The notes beneath the pieces are model-generated. The model did no database searches. It was given only the letters and a program-made list of their open reading frames with translations, and was not told where the DNA came from. Positions 8,587-16,102 of a stretch of 64,000 bases of DNA are shown here, piece after piece; positions within the stretch are counted from its first letter, which is position 1, and every line of letters begins with the position of its first letter. Made by a program: the position numbers and the translations under genes. The stretch covers positions 1-64,000 of the forward strand of contig DASUKM010000037.1 of assembly GCA_036278735.1 (NCBI GenBank), given 5' to 3'. The stretch comes from DASUKM01 sp036278735 (GTDB lineage Bacteria > Acidobacteriota > Vicinamibacteria > Vicinamibacterales > 2-12-FULL-66-21).

Positions 8587-8670
8587 GGCGGGTCTGAAGA
8601 CCCGCCCTACACCTGCGGCGGGTCTGAAGACCCGCCCTACACTTGCGGCGGGTCTGAAGACCCGCCCTAC
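8587..8670 (-). repeat. Three tandem copies of palindromic repeat family A
   Basis: Three near-identical 30-base units, each with perfect 8-bp arms (GGCGGGTC / GACCCGCC) around a 4-base loop. On the minus strand the first unit contains the TAG stop codon of serA; the last ends about 13 bases before the serC start. The same unit occurs ten times at 50749-51030. Confidence 0.9.
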
Positions 8671-9917
8671 AGCTTCACCACCTGCAGATCGAGCACGTCC
8701 GAATTCTCGCGCTTTATCGTCGCACACAGATCGTCCGACGGGGCACCGTCGAGGTTGATGCGGGCCACGGCCGCTTCGGCTCCTTCGAAGACGATATTTT
8801 CCGTCTCCTGCACGTTGAGATCGGCCTTCCGCAGATTCACGAACACGTGCGCGAGCACGCCCGGCCGGTCGCAGTGGCGCACCACGAGCATGTGCGTCGC
8901 GGGCGTGCGCCGCGCCAGGTTGACGACGTTCGGGACGCGGCCGGTCTCCTTGTAGCTGCGGACGATCCGGACGGTTTCGGCCGCGATCGCTTCCTGCGCC
9001 TGATCGGTCGACGCCCCGATGTGGTGCGTGCCGTAGACGGCCGGCATCGACACGATCGCGTCGGAAAAGTCGGCGGCCGCGGCCGCCGGCTCGTGCGCGT
9101 ACACGTCGAGCCCGACCCGCAGGCCGCGCTGCTTCACGGCGTCGGCCAGCGCCGCGTAGTCGACGACCTCGCCGCGCGCGGTATTGATGACGATCGTGCC
9201 GGGCTTCACCTGCGCGAGGAGCGACGCGCCCACCAGGCCGCGCGTCTCCGGGGCGAGCGCGACATGGACGCTCAACACGTCGGCGCGCGAGGCGACGGCG
9301 GCGGGTGAGGACGCGAGATCGATCCGCACCATGTGCGACGCGGCCTCGACGCCCAGTTCGCGCGCCTCGTCTTCCGTGATCGACCGCGACTCGCCGTCGA
9401 AGCGCCGGCTCCAGAGTACGACCGGCATCCCGAAGCCGGCCGCGCGGCGGATCATCTCCCGGCCGATGTGGCCGGCCCCAAGCAGCCCGAGCGTGCGGCC
9501 GTACAGCCCCTGCGCCCTCGAGTACTCCTTCTTGTTCCAGTGCCCGGCGCGCAGGTCTGCGACGTTGTCGGGAATCCGCCGATCGAGCGCGAGCATCAGC
9601 CCGAATGCCAGCTCGGCGACCGCGATCGCGTTCTTGCCCGGGCAATTCGAGACGTAGATCCCCCGCTTCGACGCGCCGGCGACGTCGATCGTGTTGTAGC
9701 CCGCGCCCGCCCGCACGATGAGCGACAGACGCCCGGCGTCCAGCATCGGCGTGGTGACCTTCGTACTGCGCACGACCAGCACGTCGGCCGCCGTCGACGC
9801 AATCGCCTCCGTCAGGGCGTCGTCTTTCGCGTCCGGCAGATAGACGACGTCGCATCCGGCCGCCTGGAGGCCGGCGATCCCGCTCTTCTCGAATTTGTCG
9901 GCGACGAGGACCTTCAT
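8667..9917 (-). CDS. serA: D-3-phosphoglycerate dehydrogenase
   Basis: Cytoplasmic NAD-dependent enzyme oxidising 3-phosphoglycerate, the first step of serine synthesis. It has 416 residues. Seen: substrate domain start MKVLVADKFEKSGIAGL, the nucleotide-binding loop GLLGAGHIGREM (about 150-161), catalytic Arg region NTARGEVVDY, and a C-terminal ACT-like regulatory domain (about 340-416; VVRHCDRPGVLAHVFVNLRK), consistent with serine feedback. It lacks the extra ASB domain of the ~520-residue type. The stop codon is part of a palindromic repeat. The start is two bases from the DUF1015 stop, so the genes are co-transcribed. Confidence 0.94.
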   Translation of the reverse strand: MKVLVADKFEKSGIAGLQAAGCDVVYLPDAKDDALTEAIASTAADVLVVRSTKVTTPMLDAGRLSLIVRAGAGYNTIDVAGASKRGIYVSNCPGKNAIAVAELAFGLMLALDRRIPDNVADLRAGHWNKKEYSRAQGLYGRTLGLLGAGHIGREMIRRAAGFGMPVVLWSRRFDGESRSITEDEARELGVEAASHMVRIDLASSPAAVASRADVLSVHVALAPETRGLVGASLLAQVKPGTIVINTARGEVVDYAALADAVKQRGLRVGLDVYAHEPAAAAADFSDAIVSMPAVYGTHHIGASTDQAQEAIAAETVRIVRSYKETGRVPNVVNLARRTPATHMLVVRHCDRPGVLAHVFVNLRKADLNVQETENIVFEGAEAAVARINLDGAPSDDLCATIKRENSDVLDLQVVKL

Positions 9918-9919
9918 GA

Positions 9920-11128
9920 TCAGATGGTATGGGTCAACAGGCCGTCGCGCAGCTTTGGCTCGAACCAGGTCGACTTGGGCGGCATGATGCCTCCTTCCTC
10001 CGCGATGCCGATCAGGTCGCTCATCTGGACGGGGAACATGGCGAAGGCGACCGCCGCCTCCCCGCCGTTCACGGCCCGTTCGAGCGCGGCCGTGCCGCGC
10101 GCGCCGCCGACGAAATCGATGCGCTTGTCGGTCCGGATGTCGCCGATCGCGAGCAGCGGCTCGAGCACGTGATGCTGCAGGCGCGCCACATCGAGCGCGC
10201 TCGCGCGGGAGGCGTCGGCGGGGGCCGCGCGCCGCAGGTCGAGGGAGTACCAGCGGCCCGCGAGATACATGGAGACGAGCCCGGGGCCCGAAGGGGTCGC
10301 GGATCCGTCGGCGACCGGCAGCCGCTCCCGCAAGGACGCCAGGAACGCCTCCGGCGTCCGGCCCGCGAGATCCTTCACCAGCCGGTTGTACGGCAGGATC
10401 TGCGCCTGATTGTCGGGAAAGGCGACCGCGATGAACGTGTCCGCTTCCCCGCCGCCCGCCAGTTCCGCCCTGGCGCGCGCCGCGCTCGCGGCGCGATGAT
10501 GCCCGTCGGCGATATAGAGCGCGGGCACGCGCCGGAACGCGTCGACGATCGCCTGCCCCTGCTCCGGCGTCCCCTTCCACACCGCATGCTGGATGCCGTC
10601 GTCGGCCGTGAAGTCGTAGAGCGGCGCCGCCGCCGCGACTGCCGCCGCCAGACGATTCAGATCGGCCGTCGCGGCAAACGTCAGGAACACGACGCCCGTC
10701 TGGGCCCGCAGCTCGACGATGTGGCGGGTGCGATCGTCTTCCTTGTCGCGGCGGGTGCGCTCGTGTTTCTTGATCAGGCCGCGATCGTATTCGTCGAGCG
10801 AAAAGCACGCCGCGATCCCGGTCTGCTCGTGCGTCCCCATGCGCAGCCGGTACACATAGATCGACGGCGTCTGCTCCTCGACGAGAGGCGCGCGGGCGCG
10901 GAGCGCCGCGAAATTCTCGCGCGCCTTCGCGTACACCGCCGGCGCGTACGGATTCGTCTCGGACGGCAGATCGATTTCGGAACGGGTGACGTGCAGGAAA
11001 CTGAGGGGATTGCCCGACGCGATCGCGCGCGCTTCGCCGGTGGTCACGACGTCGTAGGGCACCGACGAAACGGCAAGCGCCTGCTCCGGCGCCGGACGTA
11101 CGGCGCGGAAGGGGTGGACGTCAGCCAT
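9920..11128 (-). CDS. DUF1015 family protein in the serine operon
   Basis: Soluble 402-residue protein of the DUF1015 family, with no assigned reaction that I can state from sequence. The family opening is clear (ADVHPFRAVRP, SSVPYDVV), as are KKHERTRRDKEDDRTRHI (about 139-156) and YIADGHHRAASAARA (about 204-218). The GHHR element resembles the phosphate-binding box of the ParB/sulfiredoxin-like fold, which includes free-serine kinases. With serA two bases downstream and serC next, a role in making or balancing O-phosphoserine is a reasonable hypothesis, not a demonstrated one. The genes are tightly packed (9 bases to the M23 gene upstream). Confidence 0.85.
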   Translation of the reverse strand: MADVHPFRAVRPAPEQALAVSSVPYDVVTTGEARAIASGNPLSFLHVTRSEIDLPSETNPYAPAVYAKARENFAALRARAPLVEEQTPSIYVYRLRMGTHEQTGIAACFSLDEYDRGLIKKHERTRRDKEDDRTRHIVELRAQTGVVFLTFAATADLNRLAAAVAAAAPLYDFTADDGIQHAVWKGTPEQGQAIVDAFRRVPALYIADGHHRAASAARARAELAGGGEADTFIAVAFPDNQAQILPYNRLVKDLAGRTPEAFLASLRERLPVADGSATPSGPGLVSMYLAGRWYSLDLRRAAPADASRASALDVARLQHHVLEPLLAIGDIRTDKRIDFVGGARGTAALERAVNGGEAAVAFAMFPVQMSDLIGIAEEGGIMPPKSTWFEPKLRDGLLTHTI

Positions 11129-11137
11129 CCGGCTATT

Positions 11138-12427
11138 CTACTTCTGTCGCGCAGCCTTGACGGCGTCCGCCTTCTGCGCCGGCCCCTCCGCCAGCACCGT
11201 CGTCGAGAGCTGGCCGAGAATCCGATCGCGCTCGACGCGGAAGTCCGCGAGCCGGAGCGCCGGAATCGGCTCGCCCGGCGGCATCCGGCGCCGCTCCTCC
11301 AGCGGGTTGATGAAGACGCCGTTCTTCTTCAGGCGAAAGTCGAGATGCGGCCCCGTCGCCGCGCCGGTCATGCCGACACGCCCGATCAATTCCCCCTGGC
11401 TCACGTGCGCGCCGGGATGAATGCCCTTCGCGAACGCCGACAGGTGGAGGTAATACGTCTCGAACCCGCTCGGGTGCCGCAGGTGCACCATGTTGCCGTT
11501 CGCCCCCTTGCGCGAGGCGAACAGCACGACGCCGTTGGCCACGGCCACGACCGGATCCCCCGTGTGCGCGCCGTAGTCGATCCCCAGGTGCGCGCGGTAT
11601 TGGCGGTAGATCGGATGAAAGCGATGCCGCGAGAACCCGGACGTAATCCGCGGGTGCGGCGTGAACTTCAGCGGCGAGGCCAGAAAAAACCGCTTCAGCG
11701 AACGCCCGTCGCGATCGTAATAGCCCGCCTTGCCCGTATCGGGGTTCGTCCACCGGAACGCTTCGAGCGTGCGGCCGTCGTTCTCGAAGGTCGCCCCCAG
11801 AATCGCGCCGTACCCCGAGAACTGGCCGTCGTGCGACGACTTCTCGAACAGCAGCCGGAACGTGTCCCCCTGCTGGAGGTCGTGATCGAAATCGAGCTGG
11901 CCCGAAAACACGTCGGCCAGGGCGAGCGCGAGCTGGACCTGCTCGCCCGTCGTGTCCATCGCCGCGATGAGCGACGGATGATCCTCGTCGATCCGCCCTT
12001 CGAGCGCGACCACGCGCGTGTGCTTCTCGTACGCGACCACCTGCGCCTCGAGCGGCGCCGTGCCGTCGGGGCCCGCCTCGCCGCGATCGATGCGCAGGAA
12101 TCGATCGGCATCGATCTGGACCCTGAACTCCCGCAGCATCCCGCCGAGCGTGAGCACCAGTTTGTAGGGTTCGTCGGCGCGCAGGTCCTTCGGGTCGAAC
12201 GCGGTGCGCGCCGCGACCACCGCCGCCTGCACGACGTCGGGCGCGAGGTGGTTCTGCAGGAGCAGGCTTTCGAGCGTCGCGTGCGCCGGCACCTGCGCGT
12301 CGACCACGCGGATCTCGGAGGCCAGCGGGATGTCCGGATGCGGCGCCCGCCCGGCATCGCGCGGCTGCGCCGCACAGGCGGCGAGCGGCAGAATCGCCGC
12401 AAGGGCCAGGGTCGATCGAGGGATCAT
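11138..12427 (-). CDS. M23-family peptidase lipoprotein (LytM-type) with variant zinc motif
   Basis: Predicted envelope protein that cleaves or regulates cleavage of peptidoglycan cross-links. It has 429 residues. The start at 12427 gives a lipoprotein signal with lipobox LAAC (Cys near 18). A middle domain (about 30-240) is like the N-terminal part of MepM-type endopeptidases. The LytM domain is about 260-400: first zinc motif HLGID (HxxxD), then GPHLDF where active enzymes have HLH. The second zinc-binding histidine is thus aspartate, so the enzyme could be altered or inactive. The coding frame extends upstream to 12502, but that part overlaps a repeat and lacks a signal peptide. Confidence 0.87.
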   Translation of the reverse strand: MIPRSTLALAAILPLAACAAQPRDAGRAPHPDIPLASEIRVVDAQVPAHATLESLLLQNHLAPDVVQAAVVAARTAFDPKDLRADEPYKLVLTLGGMLREFRVQIDADRFLRIDRGEAGPDGTAPLEAQVVAYEKHTRVVALEGRIDEDHPSLIAAMDTTGEQVQLALALADVFSGQLDFDHDLQQGDTFRLLFEKSSHDGQFSGYGAILGATFENDGRTLEAFRWTNPDTGKAGYYDRDGRSLKRFFLASPLKFTPHPRITSGFSRHRFHPIYRQYRAHLGIDYGAHTGDPVVAVANGVVLFASRKGANGNMVHLRHPSGFETYYLHLSAFAKGIHPGAHVSQGELIGRVGMTGAATGPHLDFRLKKNGVFINPLEERRRMPPGEPIPALRLADFRVERDRILGQLSTTVLAEGPAQKADAVKAARQK

Positions 12428-12549
12428 CTGATGGAGCGAGAGTTTACCACGCAATACTGCGCGTGAGTATGCGGGAAACGGGGCGCGGAGTGCGGGGCGC
12501 ACCAGGGCGCTGGGCGCACGGGGCGGAAGACGGTCGATGGCCGCTGCCG

Positions 12550-12627
12550 ACTGGGAACTGGAAACTGGAAACTGGTTACTGGAAACTGGTTACTGGTTAC
12601 TGGCTACTGGTCCGCTACTGGCTACTG
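12550..12627. repeat. TACTGG/AACTGG tandem array
   Basis: About a dozen imperfect copies of 6-8-base units of the type (C)TACTGG, GTTACTGG and GGAAACTGG. The right end contains the CAG-TAG stop (minus strand) of the propeller protein at 12622. Similar arrays lie at 42031 and 43207. Confidence 0.85.
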
Positions 12628-14379
12628 TCTTCCCGTAACCAGGATCCGCCAGCCGTTCGCGCGCTGGCTGTGGAATGCCACCTGGCTGCCGTCGGAGGAC
12701 CAGGTGAACCCCTCCGCCGTCCCGTCAGCGAGCACCTGGCGCATCGAACCGTCGCGCACCTTCACCTGCCAGACCCCATCGCCGGCGACGGCGACGATGA
12801 TCCGCTGCCCATCGGGTGAAACGGCCGGCATCCCGAGCGCACGGCCGGGCCGGGGTGCGCGAAACACCCGCGCGGTTCCCGTGCCGATGTCGAGCACGCG
12901 CAGACGATCGGCGCGGCTGAACGCGAGACGCCGTCCATCAGGAAACCACGAGGCGCCCCGCACCGCCCCGTCGCGATAGTGCGTACGCCGGTGCAGCTCC
13001 CCCGTCGCGACGTCGACCGTCCACAGGTTCCACACGTCGGGGTCCGCCGCCTCCGTCTTGATGAACGCGATCCGACGGCCATCGGGCGACCACGCGGGAC
13101 AGGCCGCCGAACCCGCACCGCTGACGCGATGGACGTGCCGGCCGTCCGCCCCGGCAACATAGAGCGCCGACGCCCCGTCGCGATCGGAGTCGAACGCCAC
13201 CATCCCGCCATCCGGCGACACGCGGGCATGATCGATGTGCGCGTCCGCCTCGGCGACGCGCGTGATCCGAAGGCTGCCCTCGCCGTCCTCGGCCGGAGGT
13301 TCGACAAACGCCACGTCCACCGCGCCGGCGGACGCCGGTGCGTCGCTCGCATTCGAATCCGCCACGACCGTGTCGATCCGAAGCGGAGCGGCCAATGCTG
13401 CCGTACGGGCCGGCTGAGGCGCGGCCGCGGACCAGACGATGGCGGGCGCATCCGGCCGCCACGACGCCGGCAGCAGCCCGAAAATCAGGATCGCCGCCGC
13501 GGCCAGCGGCACGAGCAGCGGAACCCGGCGGAGCCGCGTCGCGGGTGCCTGCGGCACTACCACCTGACGCTCGGCAGTGGGCATCATGCTGGCCGCGATC
13601 GGCACGTGGGCCGTCCCGGGGCCCCGCTCTTCAGCCGGGAGCGCCAATCGCTTTGCACCCCCGCGGCTCGTCGCCGCCGCTTTCAGGAGCGGCCACGCCA
13701 CCCGCAGCACCAGCCGCTCGTCGAGTCCCACCGCCTGCGCGTAGGTCGTCAACTGTGTGCGCCCGGTCCGACCCGCTGGCCAGTTGGAGAGATAGCCCCA
13801 TTCCAACTCTCGCAGGAGCGGCGCCGGGATGCGCGTCTTCGCCGACACGTCGTCGAGCGTGAGCCCCGTGGCGCGCCGCGCGCGGCGGATGTCGGAAATC
13901 GTCACACCGGGGTTGTCGTCGGCGGCGATCGGATCGGGGGGCACCGCGCCGGAGGCGGCGCGCCACGCCGTGAACAGTCCGCGCACGACGGCCGGCAGAT
14001 CGGGGGATGCGAATCGATCGATCGCGGCGCAGAACTCGTCGAGCGATGCATACGGCGGCACGTCGAGCGAGCCGAGCGCACGCGCGACGACGAGCCGCAT
14101 CGCGCCCGGCGCGCGGAACTCGGGGGGGGCATCGAATCCGCCGGTCAGATCCTGAAGGAGCAGCGCGGCACGCGCGACCCCCGCGCTGTCGGCGCCGATC
14201 GGTCCCTCGGCGACGACGCGCCCGTCCGCGGTGAGCCGGATGACCTGCGCGGTCGGCACGCCGGGCAGCCGTCCGGCCGCGTGCTCGCGGCAGGCCGCGG
14301 CCACGACGGCCGCCGCTTCGGCGGGTCTGAGGTACAGCCCGGCCGCGGCGAGTTCGCTGAGCGACACACGCTCGTCCAT
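12622..14379 (-). CDS. Membrane protein with cytoplasmic HTH and extracytoplasmic TolB-like beta-propeller
   Basis: 585 residues, with a domain order I do not recognise as a named family. The N-terminal part (1-150; LSELAAAGLYLRPAEAAAVV) resembles the non-catalytic domains found beside acidobacterial kinases. Next is a RodZ/Cro-like helix-turn-helix (about 159-222; LRELEWGYLSNWPAGR) and one membrane helix (about 286-304; PLLVPLAAAAILIFGLLPA). The C-terminal ~210 residues contain PD40/WD40-like blades (WSPDGRRIAFIKT, FPDGRRLAFSRAD, VSPDGQRIIVAV). This topology would couple a binding event outside the membrane to a DNA- or protein-binding domain inside. The stop codon lies in a tandem repeat. 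Confidence 0.8.
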   Translation of the reverse strand: MDERVSLSELAAAGLYLRPAEAAAVVAAACREHAAGRLPGVPTAQVIRLTADGRVVAEGPIGADSAGVARAALLLQDLTGGFDAPPEFRAPGAMRLVVARALGSLDVPPYASLDEFCAAIDRFASPDLPAVVRGLFTAWRAASGAVPPDPIAADDNPGVTISDIRRARRATGLTLDDVSAKTRIPAPLLRELEWGYLSNWPAGRTGRTQLTTYAQAVGLDERLVLRVAWPLLKAAATSRGGAKRLALPAEERGPGTAHVPIAASMMPTAERQVVVPQAPATRLRRVPLLVPLAAAAILIFGLLPASWRPDAPAIVWSAAAPQPARTAALAAPLRIDTVVADSNASDAPASAGAVDVAFVEPPAEDGEGSLRITRVAEADAHIDHARVSPDGGMVAFDSDRDGASALYVAGADGRHVHRVSGAGSAACPAWSPDGRRIAFIKTEAADPDVWNLWTVDVATGELHRRTHYRDGAVRGASWFPDGRRLAFSRADRLRVLDIGTGTARVFRAPRPGRALGMPAVSPDGQRIIVAVAGDGVWQVKVRDGSMRQVLADGTAEGFTWSSDGSQVAFHSQRANGWRILVTGRQ

Positions 14380-14541
14380 GCCGCCGTCGCTGTGTGCCAG
14401 TTTCCTGCCACGCGAGGTCAGAGACGAAAAGCGCCGCGAGGGTGTGCGGGCGCGGCTGGTTGAGGTTGCCGCGACGGCCGCTACTGATGAGCGGCCGTTC
14501 CGGCGGGCGCGATCGAAATTACATAGCTCGACGATACACGG

Positions 14542-15117
14542 CTACTTCGCCGTCCGCTGACGCGCCGTCGAGGGGGGCACGATCCCCTTGGCACGCATGT
14601 AGGTGACGAGGTTGCCGTAGTGCTCATTGTTGTGTGCCAGATCCATGACGAGGTACTGGGCGGCCGTCGCTTCGCGGGTCGCGCCGTTGCGGCCGTGAAT
14701 GGTCAGCGGCTGCATCAGCGACGCGTCGGTCGCCTGGTCGTACGCGGCGTCGCAGTACGTCAACGCGTCCGTCAGCGCCTTCACGAGTTCGGCCTTGGAC
14801 ATCGTGGCCGACTTGTCCTCGATGCTCGGGCGCGATCCCGGCTTGTCCCCCTTCGCGGCGGCGCAATACGAATTGTTGGCATCGGTCAGATGGCCGATGA
14901 ACTGCCCCCACGTGCGCACTTCGGTCGCAACGCCGGCCGGCCTGAACCCGTAGGCATCCGCGGGCATCGCCTCAGCCGACTGCACCAGGTTCAGCTTCAT
15001 CGTCTTGTGGGCGTTCTGGAGATAGGTGGAAAAGGAGGTCTTCGAGGTCTGGGCGGCGGCGGTTGCCGCCACAGCGAGCACACACACACTGCAGGCGATC
15101 GTCTTCGTCATCTTCAT
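14542..15117 (-). CDS. Exported DinB-superfamily protein
   Basis: 191 residues with a clear signal peptide (cleavage after ATAAAQ, about residue 23) followed by a DinB-like four-helix bundle. Seen: GQFIGHLTDANNSYC (His near 77) and MDLAHNNEHYGNLVTYMR near the C-terminus, giving the usual histidine metal ligands. DinB-superfamily proteins include thiol-dependent metalloenzymes; the substrate here is unknown. Most are cytoplasmic, and the signal peptide makes this one extracytoplasmic, a version common in acidobacterial genomes as far as I recall. It is monocistronic, about 60 bases after the TonB-C gene on the same strand. Confidence 0.85.
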   Translation of the reverse strand: MKMTKTIACSVCVLAVAATAAAQTSKTSFSTYLQNAHKTMKLNLVQSAEAMPADAYGFRPAGVATEVRTWGQFIGHLTDANNSYCAAAKGDKPGSRPSIEDKSATMSKAELVKALTDALTYCDAAYDQATDASLMQPLTIHGRNGATREATAAQYLVMDLAHNNEHYGNLVTYMRAKGIVPPSTARQRTAK

Positions 15118-15175
15118 CGGCGTCTCCTCACGCTCGCGGCCGATCGAGCGGACGAGCCCTACGGTAGCACGCCGG

Positions 15176-16090
15176 CTAGCGGGAGAGGTTCACCTGAATG
15201 AGCTTGCGGTACTTGACCGGCGTACCGTTCATGGTCGCCGGACGGTACCGCCAGTCGCGCGCGGCATTCACGAGCATCGCGTCGTACACGGGGTGCATCG
15301 ACTCGCGGACCGTGATCGAGGTCACGCGCCCCTGCTCGTCGATGACGACGTCGAGGACGCCGTGATCGCGGGCCTGCGCGGCCAGCGTCTGCGGCACGCT
15401 CGGGAACTCCTGTTTGAGCGCGGACGGCGCGACGACGTCCTGGTCGGCGGGCGTGTAGATCTTGTAGGGATCCGGATGCGAAGCGACAGGCGGCGGTGCG
15501 GAGGCGGGCGCGGCCTTCTTCGGCGCCGGCGGCGGGGCGCCGGCGGCCGTGCTGAGATCGAGAAACCCTGCCGCCAGCGTCCGCAGGTCGCCCAGTCGCC
15601 CGCCCATGTCGGGGTCGTCGAGCAGCGAGATGACCTGACGGAACTGCTGCACGGCGGACGCATAGTCCTTACGATCGAACGCCTGCTTGGCGGCGCCGTA
15701 TCGCGTGCGCGCGATGTCGGGCAGCAGCTTCTGACGCACCTCCGAGAAGGCGCTGCGCACGCGCGGCGACGCGTCGGTTTCGTTCGGCTCGTACCAGGGA
15801 TCGGACGTCACGAGCGCCCCGATCGCGGTTTCCGCCTCCGCCGAGCGCCCGAGCGCCAGCAGACACAGCGATCGATATTGATCGATCGTCCGCTGCTCGG
15901 TCGTCGCGTTGGCGCCGCTGGCGGGATGCACGTCGTCGAGGAGCGCGAGCGCTTCGTCGTACCGCGCGCTGGCGTACAGCTCGCGCGCGTTGGCCAGCTG
16001 CCCCTCGGGCGAGGCGGGCTGCGCGAATGCCGGACGTCCCATCGAGATGGCCAGCAGCAGGGGCAACAGGAGGCGCTTCAGGGTTCGCAT
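15176..16090 (-). CDS. Exported TonB C-terminal-domain protein with TPR-like helices
   Basis: 304 residues. A signal peptide (to about RPAFA, residue 23) is followed by helical repeats resembling TPRs (about 27-170; ARELYASARYDEALALLDD and AKQAFDRKDYASAVQQFRQ). A Pro/Ala-rich linker (about 182-205) precedes a TonB-C domain (about 215-304; GVLDVVIDEQGRVTSI, YRPATMNGTPVKYRKLIQV). With a cleavable-type N-terminus and no anchoring helix followed by a long Pro-Lys stretch, it is not a classical TonB. The domain may instead bind periplasmic or envelope partners. It follows the pseudokinase-PEGA gene by 12 bases, so the two are an operon and probably work together. Confidence 0.85.
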   Translation of the reverse strand: MRTLKRLLLPLLLAISMGRPAFAQPASPEGQLANARELYASARYDEALALLDDVHPASGANATTEQRTIDQYRSLCLLALGRSAEAETAIGALVTSDPWYEPNETDASPRVRSAFSEVRQKLLPDIARTRYGAAKQAFDRKDYASAVQQFRQVISLLDDPDMGGRLGDLRTLAAGFLDLSTAAGAPPPAPKKAAPASAPPPVASHPDPYKIYTPADQDVVAPSALKQEFPSVPQTLAAQARDHGVLDVVIDEQGRVTSITVRESMHPVYDAMLVNAARDWRYRPATMNGTPVKYRKLIQVNLSR

Positions 16091-16102
16091 GGCTCGGCCT
16101 CG

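Noticed and set aside
7360..9855. Upstream extension of the desaturase frame to about 1125 codons
   Set aside because: The added part overlaps serC and serA in another frame of the same strand and is Arg-rich noise; the TTG with AGGAG at 7359 gives a normal-length desaturase.
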